Shown: piece after piece, positions 42,681-50,698 of the stretch | Position numbering within the stretch: the stretch's first letter is position 1 | How the letters are laid out: each line of letters opens with the position of its first letter | Assembly (NCBI RefSeq): GCF_900116295.1 | Contig: NZ_FPAF01000003.1 | Span: 372,001-436,000, forward strand | DNA length: 64,000 nucleotides | Origin: Bacillus sp. 103mf | GTDB taxonomy: Bacteria > Bacillota > Bacilli > Bacillales > Bacillaceae_G | Direction of reading: 5' to 3' | The notes under the pieces: generated by a model | Database searches by the model: none | Told to the model about the DNA's origin: nothing | Seen by the model: the letters and a program-made list of their open reading frames with translations, nothing else | Made by a program: the position numbers and the translations under genes

Positions 42681-42729
42681 AAAAGGATAGATAAAGCAGA
42701 GTGGTCTCTGTGTTATCTATCCTTTTTAT
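42681..42729 (+). terminator. Terminator after alr
   Basis: AAAAGGATAGATAA pairs with TTATCTATCCTTTT, with an inner stem GCAGAG/CTCTGT. Confidence 0.9.
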
Positions 42730-42750
42730 ATAGCTTAAGAAATCTCTATT

Positions 42751-43167
42751 TTATATTCTCTTCTGTAAGTAATAGTGAGTGTGTCCTTTTGGAAAATCTT
42801 CTATAACACCATATACTTCATAACCATACTTTTTATAAAATTCGGGTGCTTGGAAACTAAAAGTATCAAGTTTAATGAGTGTACAATCCGTCTCTTTCGC
42901 TATTCGTTCGGCTTCCAATAGAAGTTTACTGCCATAACCTTGGTGACGCAGGCTATCATCGACCCATAAAATATCAACATGTAGGCATTGCCAAAAAATA
43001 ACACCGATTAGACCAGCTACGACCTCTTCACTCTCATTTTTTACTGTTAAACAGACGTCTTTCACAAGCGATTGCTTACTTCCTGAAACTTGTGAGTTAT
43101 TGAATGAAATGAGTTGTTTTCTAATATAATCGCTGTCTTTTTTACTCCATTTGTTTTGAATCTGCAT
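42751..43167 (-). CDS. GNAT N-acetyltransferase
   Basis: A 138-residue GNAT protein. The acetyl-CoA loop is DDSLRHQGYGSKLLLEAERI; the beta-bulge strand before it (VDILWV) and C-terminal PEFYKKYGYEVYG complete the fold. Substrate unknown. AAAAAGGAGACTATAAT precedes ATG. Convergent with alr. Confidence 0.85.
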   Translation of the reverse strand: MQIQNKWSKKDSDYIRKQLISFNNSQVSGSKQSLVKDVCLTVKNESEEVVAGLIGVIFWQCLHVDILWVDDSLRHQGYGSKLLLEAERIAKETDCTLIKLDTFSFQAPEFYKKYGYEVYGVIEDFPKGHTHYYLQKRI

Positions 43168-43223
43168 ATTATAGTCTCCTTTTTATAGTGTGTGAATTAA
43201 AAAAAGATGGGCGTTCTATTCAT

Positions 43224-43305
43224 CTATATAAAGCCATTTTAATTTTTTAACATATATAAGTCGCTGCTATGCACGGCCAGATGCTTTCGTTCCCCAAAAA
43301 GCAAG
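43224..43305 (-). repeat. R190 repeat, copy 9 (internally deleted)
   Basis: Minus strand. TATATAAAGCCATTTTAATT and AAGTCGCTGCTATGCA are followed directly by CGGCCAGATGCTTTCGTT; the segment between the two GCATAG sequences is missing, as in copy 3, and the far end is lost. Confidence 0.75.
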
Positions 43306-43423
43306 TTGATGGTAACATGTTTTCAGCTAACGCTCTACCATAGTTTTATAGTGTTACCCTTAGTGTTTGTTTATCGAATTTCAGTCTTCCTTTACTTATA
43401 GATTTACTATATTTCCAGTTTTA

Positions 43424-43561
43424 TTACTTACTCTTCTTGTTATCGTATATTGATTTTCCTAAGATTAATATAAAGAAAGTTAATATAGATAGTAAAGGTT
43501 TCCCAACAATTAAGAAAAATAATCCTACTGTGGGTATGAGTAATAGATATATGATTGCCAG
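43424..43561 (-). CDS. 45-residue hydrophobic protein, apparently with a CTG start
   Basis: The frame reads (M)AIIYLLLIPTVGLFFLIVG then KPLLSILTFFILILGKSIYD and NKKSK. Two membrane segments with a basic tail. There is no ATG, GTG or TTG near the 5' end; AGAGGTGAAAAGAA stands six bases before a CTG, which I take as the start. It follows 23 bp behind another tiny membrane protein gene, suggesting a pair. Unrecognised. Confidence 0.5.
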   Translation of the reverse strand: MAIIYLLLIPTVGLFFLIVGKPLLSILTFFILILGKSIYDNKKSK

Positions 43562-43584
43562 TTCTTTTCACCTCTATTGCCAGA

Positions 43585-43752
43585 TTATCTATTTAAGTCT
43601 TTGTTTCCAACATAAATCAAAAATAAACATAATAGAAAAATACCTATTGCTGTTAGTATAATATCTTGTTTATCTTTACCCTCTCTATGTCTTTTTACGA
43701 TTGCTAAACATACCGAACCAGTCAAACCTAAACACGTCATGATTATATCCAT
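43585..43752 (-). CDS. 55-residue membrane protein, first of a tiny pair
   Basis: Reads MDIIMTCLGLTGSVCLAIVK, RHREGKDKQDIILTAIGIFL, LCLFLIYVGNKDLNR: two membrane helices around a charged loop. ATG 43752 or an in-frame ATG 43764 (adding MFKL) may be the start; GGGGGG lies directly before the latter. A promoter (TTGTTA, 17 bp, TACAAT) lies upstream. Unrecognised; the pair with 43424-43561 has the size of a small toxin/immunity, holin-like or regulatory module, but nothing shows which. Confidence 0.55.
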   Translation of the reverse strand: MDIIMTCLGLTGSVCLAIVKRHREGKDKQDIILTAIGIFLLCLFLIYVGNKDLNR

Positions 43753-44024
43753 CAGTTTAAACATCCCCCCCTATTGGCTATAATAAGTGTCCATATTGTA
43801 TGTTTCTTATTCTACGATAACAATTACTAAGACTGTAAAAATATGTCGTTTTGGCACGTATTCTAAGAACAAACAGTTACTATAGATAAATGCTTCCTTG
43901 AACAGATAGTAAACGATAGGAGAAGAAAAAAGATTCTGTAACATCATAGGTATATAGAATTGTTTGTCAGAACATTAAAATAATTATACGGTATTTATAG
44001 AAATAATGGAAAAAAAGCAATTAA

Positions 44025-45419
44025 TTAAAACCAAGCTTTCTTCAATAATTGAATGGCACAGGGAATGTCAGCTATGGATATTCCTCCAAATCCCATCAAA
44101 ACGTAAGACTTTTTCTGGAGATTATTTACCATATCATACGGAGATAAAGGATATACCTTTACGCTTTGTTCTGCCGCTTTATTTATAAGCTCTTGTTCAT
44201 TCATCCCGTTATGAACGTGTAATACAATATGAAGACCAGAATCAGAACCTATGATATCTACTAGAGGTCCCATCTCTTTTTGGATGGTATGTACTAAAAA
44301 GTGATGTTTCTTTTTATATACAGTACGAATTCGATTTAAGTGTCGCTCCCAATACCCCTCTTTCATAAATGTTGCAAACGTAAGCTGCTGTATTTTGGAG
44401 ACGGTTTGCTTGAAAATGGTTCCATCATGTTGATAGTTTGCTAGTAGAGTTTGCGGAAGAACCATGTAACTCATTCGGAATGAAGGTAAAAATGATTTTG
44501 AAAATGTGCCCATATAAATGACACGCCCGTTAGTATCTAACCCTTGTAAGGAAGGAATCGGTTTTCCTGTGTAACGAAATTCACCGTCATAATCATCTTC
44601 TATAATGTACCCGTTATTGTCGTTAGCCCATTTGAGTAGTTCCATTCGGCGAGAAAGCGTCATAATCATTCCATATGGAAATTGATGAGACGGTGTTACA
44701 TATACGACATTCGCACCACTTTCATATAAAGAAGAAATATGAATCCCTTTTTCATCTAGGGAAATTGGCCGTATATGTAAGCCGCAGCTTTGCATGACAG
44801 CTCTTACGCGGTGGAATCCTGGATTTTCCATTGCATAGTTGTTCTCATAACCAAGTAATTGCAAAAGTAACCAAAGAAGAGGTTGTGTACCCGCTCCAAT
44901 AACAATGTGTTCTGGAGTAGATTCAACACCGCGTGCTTGATAGAGATAACGAGAAATTTCAGAACGTAGTTGCCATTCGCCTTGAGGATCTTCTTTTGTA
45001 AACAAATCATTCTCATATTCTAAGAGACAATTATTTGTGATCTTTTTCCAAGTAGACAATGGAAAGGAAGAGGTATCTATGCTTCCGTGACTGAAATCAA
45101 AACGAAAATTCTCCTGAACAGATTTTTTTCTATTTACTATATTTTTATTATTTGTTGTTCGAATCATATTGTAATCTATACTCGCCACAAATAAACCACG
45201 TCTATGTTTACTCTCTACATATCCTTCAGCTATTAACTGTTGATAGGCATATTCCACTGTATTACGGCTTACATTAAGCTGCAAAGATAAACTCCGATGA
45301 GATGGCAGGCGACTACCGAATTCAATTTTTCCTTGTAAGATTTCTTTTTTCATGTAGTTATAAATTTGTATGTAAAGAGGTATTTTACTTTTTGAGTCTA
45401 ATGGGATGGTGAGTTCCAT
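44025..45419 (-). CDS. MocR/GabR-type transcription regulator
   Basis: A 464-residue two-domain protein. Residues ~10-75 are a GntR winged helix (IPLYIQIYNYMKKEILQGKI, LPSHRSLSLQLNVSRNTVEY); the rest is a class-I aminotransferase-like domain with the PLP motifs EDDYDGEFRY and GTFSKSFLPSFRMSYM (Lys). MocR proteins sense PLP with an amine ligand and usually control a divergent metabolic gene. Here the divergent gene is a GNAT acetyltransferase 128 bp away. ATG 45419 is 9 bases from AAAGG; the upstream TTG is less likely. Confidence 0.92.
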   Translation of the reverse strand: MELTIPLDSKSKIPLYIQIYNYMKKEILQGKIEFGSRLPSHRSLSLQLNVSRNTVEYAYQQLIAEGYVESKHRRGLFVASIDYNMIRTTNNKNIVNRKKSVQENFRFDFSHGSIDTSSFPLSTWKKITNNCLLEYENDLFTKEDPQGEWQLRSEISRYLYQARGVESTPEHIVIGAGTQPLLWLLLQLLGYENNYAMENPGFHRVRAVMQSCGLHIRPISLDEKGIHISSLYESGANVVYVTPSHQFPYGMIMTLSRRMELLKWANDNNGYIIEDDYDGEFRYTGKPIPSLQGLDTNGRVIYMGTFSKSFLPSFRMSYMVLPQTLLANYQHDGTIFKQTVSKIQQLTFATFMKEGYWERHLNRIRTVYKKKHHFLVHTIQKEMGPLVDIIGSDSGLHIVLHVHNGMNEQELINKAAEQSVKVYPLSPYDMVNNLQKKSYVLMGFGGISIADIPCAIQLLKKAWF

Positions 45420-45547
45420 TGTTATCAACCTTTCAAACTGCCCTTGTAAAAAAGAGTGAAACTGTCACTTATAAAAGGGGCATATGATTTCTATAATACA
45501 ATCATAAAACATTTTGAATTTTTGATAAATAGTTGGAGGGGAAGATT

Positions 45548-45976
45548 ATGAATACACATGTACGAGAGGTAAAAACAGAACAAGAATTTTGCAAGGTGCT
45601 ACCAGTATTACAACAACTGCGACCTAAACTCTCTAGAGAAGAAGTGCTGTCTCTTTTAGAAAGGATGCAAGAAGAAAATTATCGTCTATTTGCTTTGTTT
45701 AATCATGAAGGAGAAGTAGTGAGCTTAGCCGGAGTGGCAATTTGTACAAATTTTTATAATGCGAAACATGTCTTTATATATGACCTTGTTACAGCAGAAG
45801 CACATCGTTCAAAAGGACATGGAGAAAAACTACTCTCGTATATTGAAGAGTGGGGGCAAGAGAATAATTGTACTTGTGTCGTATTAACTTCAGCGTTTCC
45901 AAGAGTAGATGCACATCGTTTTTATGAGAGAGAAGGATATGAGAAGGTGAGTTATTCATTTCATAAGGAAATATAA
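45548..45976 (+). CDS. GNAT acetyltransferase divergent from the MocR regulator
   Basis: A 142-residue GNAT: EQEFCKVLPVLQQLRPKLSR at the N-terminus, then a strand (HVFIYDLVT) and the acetyl-CoA loop EAHRSKGHGEKLLSYIEEWG, ending in VDAHRFYEREGYEKV. TTGGAGGGGAAGATT precedes ATG. The substrate may be an amine sensed by the adjacent MocR regulator; that is inference from arrangement. Own terminator. Confidence 0.85.
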   Translation: MNTHVREVKTEQEFCKVLPVLQQLRPKLSREEVLSLLERMQEENYRLFALFNHEGEVVSLAGVAICTNFYNAKHVFIYDLVTAEAHRSKGHGEKLLSYIEEWGQENNCTCVVLTSAFPRVDAHRFYEREGYEKVSYSFHKEI

Positions 45977-46027
45977 AAAAGAGGAGGATTTTCAAAAAGC
46001 AGACCTTTTTGAAAATCCTCTTTTGTG
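45976..46027. terminator. Shared terminator between convergent GNAT and permease genes
   Basis: AGGATTTTCAAAAA pairs with TTTTTGAAAATCCT, then CTTTTG. Confidence 0.9.
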
Positions 46028-46052
46028 TTTTTGAAAAGGAATGATAAGGTTG

Positions 46053-47069
46053 TTATTTATTATTAGCAAAAGTGAAGGAATGCTTGTTTTGTATGTGTGG
46101 ATTTGTTTCTTTGTGTCTTTCCATTTTTTTTATAGAATATTTTTGTTTGGTTAAAGCATCTTGTACTCCTGTTGTCATTAGTTTTAAGACAAGAATAGTT
46201 AAAAATAAAGCAATAAGTGTACTAAAAACAATCCACATAGATACGTTTAGTTCAAAATAGTTGAGACCAATAAGTCCTGCCCAGTCGTTAGAAAGTGAAA
46301 TAAATTTATCTTCTGCTAAATCTGCACTTTTCTTTTGTACCCCTCCGATAAATTGATTTACTAGCGCGAGGTGCATAATTAACAGAAGTGTTTGCACAAT
46401 GTGCTGCATAAATAATAAGAAAAGACGATCTTTTAATACTACGCGTAAATGCATACGAACAATATAGAGACGACTGGCGCCCATTAATTGTGAGCTTAAA
46501 ATATAGTCTTGTTTCATAAATTCATCAATTTCAGAAGATACATATGTTGTTATAGTAGGTAAAACAACAAGGACAAGAACGATAGCTTGATAAGATAGAA
46601 GAGAAAAGTTCACGTCGAGTTTACTATCTAAGTTTGAAAAAATCATTTTGTCCATAGGCTGCATTAATATATATGCAATGAAAACGGTTGGTAAATAATA
46701 AAATACTTCTGTACATGTTTTTACAAAAGATTTTAATCGCGTTACATATAAGCTTAATAACACACCAAGTATTGTACCAAGGAAAACTCGTAATAAACTA
46801 ATTCCAATCGCGAATAAAATCGTAAACTTCGCACCGTCTAGTATTTGGAGAAAAATAGATTCACCAAAACGATCTGAACCAAGCGGTGGCATTTGCTTTG
46901 GTGAAAATGGCGAGGCGGCAATTAATTCTCCATTCTCATCGTATAACAGTCTCATTGGTTTTAAAGTATCTTCTTTGAAGTAAAAGCCGTAAATAAAACT
47001 AGCGATGACAAGTACAACTATATATGTTAATCCGATAACAAAACGTTTTGATTTCCAAATAGCCTTCAT
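46053..47069 (-). CDS. OppC/DppC-like ABC permease
   Basis: A 338-residue protein with about six membrane helices and a periplasmic insertion after helix 1 (the LLYDENGELIAASPFSPKQM region, then PPLGSDRFGESIFLQILDGA, the OppC hallmark). The EAA-like loop is near MKQDYILSSQLMGASRLYIV. ATG 47069 overlaps the upstream gene's TGA and follows GGAGAGATTAT. It must pair with the 47066-47968 protein; no ATPase or binding protein is adjacent. Confidence 0.82.
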   Translation of the reverse strand: MKAIWKSKRFVIGLTYIVVLVIASFIYGFYFKEDTLKPMRLLYDENGELIAASPFSPKQMPPLGSDRFGESIFLQILDGAKFTILFAIGISLLRVFLGTILGVLLSLYVTRLKSFVKTCTEVFYYLPTVFIAYILMQPMDKMIFSNLDSKLDVNFSLLSYQAIVLVLVVLPTITTYVSSEIDEFMKQDYILSSQLMGASRLYIVRMHLRVVLKDRLFLLFMQHIVQTLLLIMHLALVNQFIGGVQKKSADLAEDKFISLSNDWAGLIGLNYFELNVSMWIVFSTLIALFLTILVLKLMTTGVQDALTKQKYSIKKMERHKETNPHIQNKHSFTFANNK

Positions 47070-47968
47070 ATAATCTCTCCATTCATTTGTGTTTGCCATC
47101 TTTTCATAAAGTAAGAACAAATTTGAAATAAAAGGTAAAAAGGCATAACAATCATTATAAGTACAATAAATGTAATGGATGTTGAAAAATGATTTGTGAA
47201 AATAAGGAATTGAATAATGCCTGACATGTGAAACACGGATTCTAGTACAAATAAATTGGAAAGTAAAAAGACAAAAATCATTTTTGAATGATGGAATAGG
47301 TGAATGAAAATGTTTTTAAATAAATGTATACGGATGATATAGCTTGATGAAAGTCCTTTCCCGTAGGCAACTTCAACATACGGTTTTATACGCTCTTCCT
47401 CTATGTACAATATCATCATTCGAAACATTTGAATGGTAGGGAGTATCGACAAACAAATAATAGGAAGTATGTACGCTCTGTTTTCATTGAATGTCATAAT
47501 ATGTACTGGCAATTCACCTGTTTGACGGAAATACCACATAAAAAACATTTGTAGACAGATCATAATCATGACATCAGGGATGGCCTCCAATACGAAAACA
47601 GTGCGCTCTATCATATTTTTAATCCGCTTTGATGATAGAAAATAAAGGTAAGCAATACTTGCTGCAACAAATAAAGAAAGAAATAGGGCAGCAAATAAAA
47701 TTGTAAATGAATATACGTATGGTTCTAATACAGTAGGAAACAAGGAAACGGTTTTCATGTTTCCTGTAGATGCAGGGATTTGAAAAGTAAGCGAGTGTAC
47801 AGAAAAAATTTGTTTTCCCATATTAGTGATGGCTTGTATGAACTTGATTGGCTGAAATGAAATGTTTCTGCTTTCGTTTATAAATAGGGCTGGGATGTTT
47901 AAGAGAATAAGTAACATAATGAAAACAGTTAATAGCTGTATAGAAGATTTCCATAGTTTCCTTAGCAT
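47066..47968 (-). CDS. OppB/DppB-like ABC permease
   Basis: A 300-residue membrane protein. N-terminal anchor, then the permease core; the EAA region reads EVAYGKGLSSSYIIRIHLFK and the last helices carry FHMSGIIQFLIF. Divergent from standard OppB, and similar by eye to the orphan permease at 31311. GGAGGGATATT precedes ATG 47968. First gene of a two-gene operon. Confidence 0.8.
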   Translation of the reverse strand: MLRKLWKSSIQLLTVFIMLLILLNIPALFINESRNISFQPIKFIQAITNMGKQIFSVHSLTFQIPASTGNMKTVSLFPTVLEPYVYSFTILFAALFLSLFVAASIAYLYFLSSKRIKNMIERTVFVLEAIPDVMIMICLQMFFMWYFRQTGELPVHIMTFNENRAYILPIICLSILPTIQMFRMMILYIEEERIKPYVEVAYGKGLSSSYIIRIHLFKNIFIHLFHHSKMIFVFLLSNLFVLESVFHMSGIIQFLIFTNHFSTSITFIVLIMIVMPFYLLFQICSYFMKRWQTQMNGEII

Positions 47969-48176
47969 AATATCCCTCCGAAAATACATTTTTACAATAT
48001 TATACAAAATAATTAGGGGTTTGTTTTGATTTTTCAGAAAAAATATTATAATAAATAAAACTAGTAAAAAATATAATATTTATCTAGTTCAAGTATTAAG
48101 TAGAGAAGAGTGGTTTGATGTTATTTCCAACTATTGATTGGATGGAAGATAAGAAAGCAAATATAGGGGGATTCTA

Positions 48177-48285
48177 TGAAACAAACGTATTTAGAAGGTG
48201 AAAAAGTAATGGAGAGTACTATGATTCAATTCGGATGGGAATGATCCGTGAGGAATGGGAAGAAATGAAAACAGCAAGGAGATAA
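48177..48285 (+). pseudogene. Small frameshifted gene remnant
   Basis: AGGGGGATTCT precedes ATG 48177: MKQTYLEGEK, then after a one-base shift NGEYYDSIRMGMIREEWEEM and KTARR to TAA. Another short open frame (MLFPTIDWMEDKKANIGGF) lies upstream from 48117. Unrecognised. The region from 47969 to 48567 otherwise holds only a R190 copy. Confidence 0.4.
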
Positions 48286-48298
48286 GCCGTTTCTACCT

Positions 48299-48507
48299 AT
48301 ATAAATCCAAATTAAACAATCAACATAAAAACCCTCGTTCTTTTTAGGTGGGCGAGTACATCTGGCCATGCATAGAAGCGGTCGGGGCTTTTTTCTACCA
48401 CATGCAAGTAATTCTGCATAGCAGCGACTTATAAAGAAAAGCGGAGCTGACTGCTTAGGAGGCAGAGCTAGACAAAGATGGCGAAAAATTAAAATAGATA
48501 TATATAG
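48299..48507 (+). repeat. R190 repeat, copy 10, carrying a shortened nested insert
   Basis: ATATAAATCCAAATTAAACA at left; GGCCATGCATAGAAGCGG in the core; ~30 bp lost before ATTCTGCATAGCAGCGAC; then the insert AAAGAAAAGCGGAGCTGACT to GAGCTAGACAAAGAT (about 48434-48479), and GCGAAAAATTAAAATAGATA at right. Confidence 0.85.
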
Positions 48508-48567
48508 ATACTATAACGTTCAAACAATGATTTACAAGATGTATAAAAAGAAGTAGGAGGAGCCTCT

Positions 48568-49053
48568 ATGAATTTTGTAATTCGTGAGATGAAAGAAGAA
48601 GATATTCTATCTGTACAATATGTAGCTAAAGCTTCATGGAATGATACGTATAAGGATATTATTCCGGCAGCAGTACAAGAGAAATTTTTAGGGCATGCCT
48701 ATTCCCCTAACATGATGAAGCATCGTTTACAACATTCACATTTATTTGTAGGAGAAGTAGACGGGAAAGTTGTAGGATTTGCCAATTTTTTACCAATAAA
48801 GCATCAAAATGAAGCTGAGTTAGGAGCGATATACTTATTGCCCGCATATCAAGGGAATGGTATGGGAACAGCGTTATTACGTAAAGGAATTACAACGTTA
48901 GAAGGTGTCAAGAAGATTTATATAAACGTAGAAGCAGAGAATAAAACAGGAAAAGCATTTTATACTGCAAAAGGATTTGCAGTGGTAGATGCGTTTGAAG
49001 AAGATTTTGATGGACATACGCTGAAAACATTAAGAATGGTATTACATGTTTAA
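48568..49053 (+). CDS. GNAT N-acetyltransferase
   Basis: A 161-residue GNAT: FVIREMKEEDILSVQYVAKA, ASWNDTYKDIIP, EAELGAIYLLPAYQGNGMGT (acetyl-CoA loop), AFYTAKGFAVVD. This layout resembles the PaiA-like polyamine/broad-specificity acetyltransferases. GTAGGAGGAGCCTCT precedes ATG. The next GNAT begins 23 bp later, so they are probably co-transcribed. Confidence 0.87.
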   Translation: MNFVIREMKEEDILSVQYVAKASWNDTYKDIIPAAVQEKFLGHAYSPNMMKHRLQHSHLFVGEVDGKVVGFANFLPIKHQNEAELGAIYLLPAYQGNGMGTALLRKGITTLEGVKKIYINVEAENKTGKAFYTAKGFAVVDAFEEDFDGHTLKTLRMVLHV

Positions 49054-49076
49054 TAGGAGAGAGGAAAGATGTTTTT

Positions 49077-49520
49077 ATGATCCAAAGAGCAACTGAAAGT
49101 GATGTGGAAAAAATTTTAGTTCATTCGGCTGAGTCTTTATATGAAGGAACGATGAAAACAAGTAAGTTTAGCCAAGAGAAAGTACTGGAAATTACGACGC
49201 CACTTTTAGAAAAAGGAGCATATTATCTTGTTGTTAAACAAGATAATATTTTAAAAGGATGGATATTGATTGGGAGCAATAAGGACTATTTTTCTGGAGA
49301 AGAAATAGGTTTTATTTATGAATTGTATGTGTTGCACCCTTATCGTGGACAAGGGTTTTCACGTCAGCTTATGAGAACAGCTGTCGATGAACTTGATAAG
49401 CTGGGCTACTCAGAAATTCGTTTGAATGTATTTGCAGGGAATTTTGCGAAAGAGTTGTATAAAGAAATGGGATTTGTTGAAAGGCAAGTTGTTATGAGTT
49501 TGAGGCGTGAGAGTAAATAA
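49077..49520 (+). CDS. GNAT N-acetyltransferase
   Basis: A 147-residue GNAT: IQRATESDVEKILVHSAESL, GFIYELYVLHPYRGQGFSRQ (acetyl-CoA loop), LNVFAGNFAKELYKEMGFVE. GGAGAGAGGAAAG lies ahead of ATG with somewhat long spacing. Second gene after the 48568 GNAT; substrate unknown. Confidence 0.85.
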   Translation: MIQRATESDVEKILVHSAESLYEGTMKTSKFSQEKVLEITTPLLEKGAYYLVVKQDNILKGWILIGSNKDYFSGEEIGFIYELYVLHPYRGQGFSRQLMRTAVDELDKLGYSEIRLNVFAGNFAKELYKEMGFVERQVVMSLRRESK

Positions 49521-49642
49521 ACTAGGAAGAAAAGTAGAATTCCGCAATAATTAGAGCCAAGAAGCATTATTTGGGTTAAGGAATAATGATAGAAAAGCAT
49601 TTGAACAGGGGATAAAAGGTTATATCTAAGAAGGGTATACGT

Positions 49643-49706
49643 AATATATAAGTTAAAAAACGACATAAAACTTCCCCTTTCTTTAGGGAGGACGAGAGCA
49701 TCATGA
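49643..49706 (+). repeat. R190 repeat, left fragment (copy 11)
   Basis: TAATATATAAGTTAAAAAAC then GACATAAAACTTCCCC and GACGAGAGCATCATG; only the left third remains. Confidence 0.75.
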
Positions 49707-49732
49707 GATAGGATTTAACATGAATATAATGA

Positions 49733-49787
49733 AGTTGCCATCAGTGGGGAATGAAGATATCCTATGCTGATGGCAGTTTCGTTTTAG
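49733..49787 (-). repeat. Partial bcr1 tail at a GNAT stop codon
   Basis: GCCATCAGTGGGGA / GCTGATGGC hairpin then AGTTTCGTTTTA; the stop (TAA) of the minus-strand GNAT lies inside the altered TTTTA end. Confidence 0.7.
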
Positions 49788-50569
49788 CGATACATCGTCC
49801 AAGTTCCAATATCCTCAAAGCCCAAACGTTTATAAATTCGTCCAGCAGCAGGATTGCTGTAAAATAAACAAAGCGCTCTTCCTTCCGCAATAAAATTTTG
49901 AATCATTTTACTTACGATTTGCGAAGCATACCCTTTGCCGCGGTGATTGGGATGTGTGCATACACCTACAACCATAGCGGATAATGAATTTTCAGCAGAT
50001 GTAGACGCACATGCGATGATTTCTCCGTTTTTCTCTATGTAATATGTCCGGCCTGTGTTTGTTTCAATTGCTTGGCGCAGGAGTTTTCCACTATTGTCTG
50101 CCAGTTCAAATTCAGTAATTTGTTTTCGTAATTGCATAATACGATCTACGTCTAAGGCAGTTGCTATTTTTATATCCTCTTTGCTTGTATCTTTGACTAA
50201 CTGTGTTTCAGCTGTACATTCACAAAAGTATGTGTGCATTTTTTTACCAAGTTTTAAGTTAGTGAGATTTTCAAACTGTTCGACAACCTCTGATTTTCCA
50301 GAGAGTTTAATATGGTCATAATTAAGAAATTGATTAATGAATGCTTCTGGCTGGAATGAATCCCCAGCATAGGCGATAAAGGAATCATGGAAACGCAATA
50401 AGACAGCGTGTAATTCATTTTCTATTGTAAATTGCCCCCATAGTTCTTGAAAGTCTTGATCATATCCAAATGCCTCAATATCACCGATTAAGAATAAATT
50501 AAATGCAGCTTCTTTCTTTAGGAACGAAATTACTTGTTCATGATCTTGTTCTGTTAATTTGCGAATCAT
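49784..50569 (-). CDS. GNAT acetyltransferase with N-terminal extra domain (FR47-like)
   Basis: A 261-residue protein. The N-terminal ~130 residues (EQDHEQVISFLKKEAAFNLF, LIGDIEAFGYD) form a degenerate GNAT-like domain; the C-terminal one carries the acetyl-CoA loop VCTHPNHRGKGYASQIVSKM and AGRIYKRLGFEDIG. This double layout is common in COG3393-type predicted acetyltransferases. Function unknown. GGGGGAGCAAAC precedes ATG. Confidence 0.85.
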   Translation of the reverse strand: MIRKLTEQDHEQVISFLKKEAAFNLFLIGDIEAFGYDQDFQELWGQFTIENELHAVLLRFHDSFIAYAGDSFQPEAFINQFLNYDHIKLSGKSEVVEQFENLTNLKLGKKMHTYFCECTAETQLVKDTSKEDIKIATALDVDRIMQLRKQITEFELADNSGKLLRQAIETNTGRTYYIEKNGEIIACASTSAENSLSAMVVGVCTHPNHRGKGYASQIVSKMIQNFIAEGRALCLFYSNPAAGRIYKRLGFEDIGTWTMYR

Positions 50570-50698
50570 GTTTGCTCCCCCTTTTTTTATATTTTCTAAA
50601 TATTAGTACGTATTATTTTGAAAATCAACAAAAATGTATGTTTAGTTCACAACGTTTAGGAAAAACTAGGAAGGATATGAAAAAGGAGGTTATGAACG

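Noticed and set aside
43437-43661. 74-codon plus-strand open frame
   Set aside because: It runs opposite two small minus-strand genes that have better start signals and membrane-protein composition.
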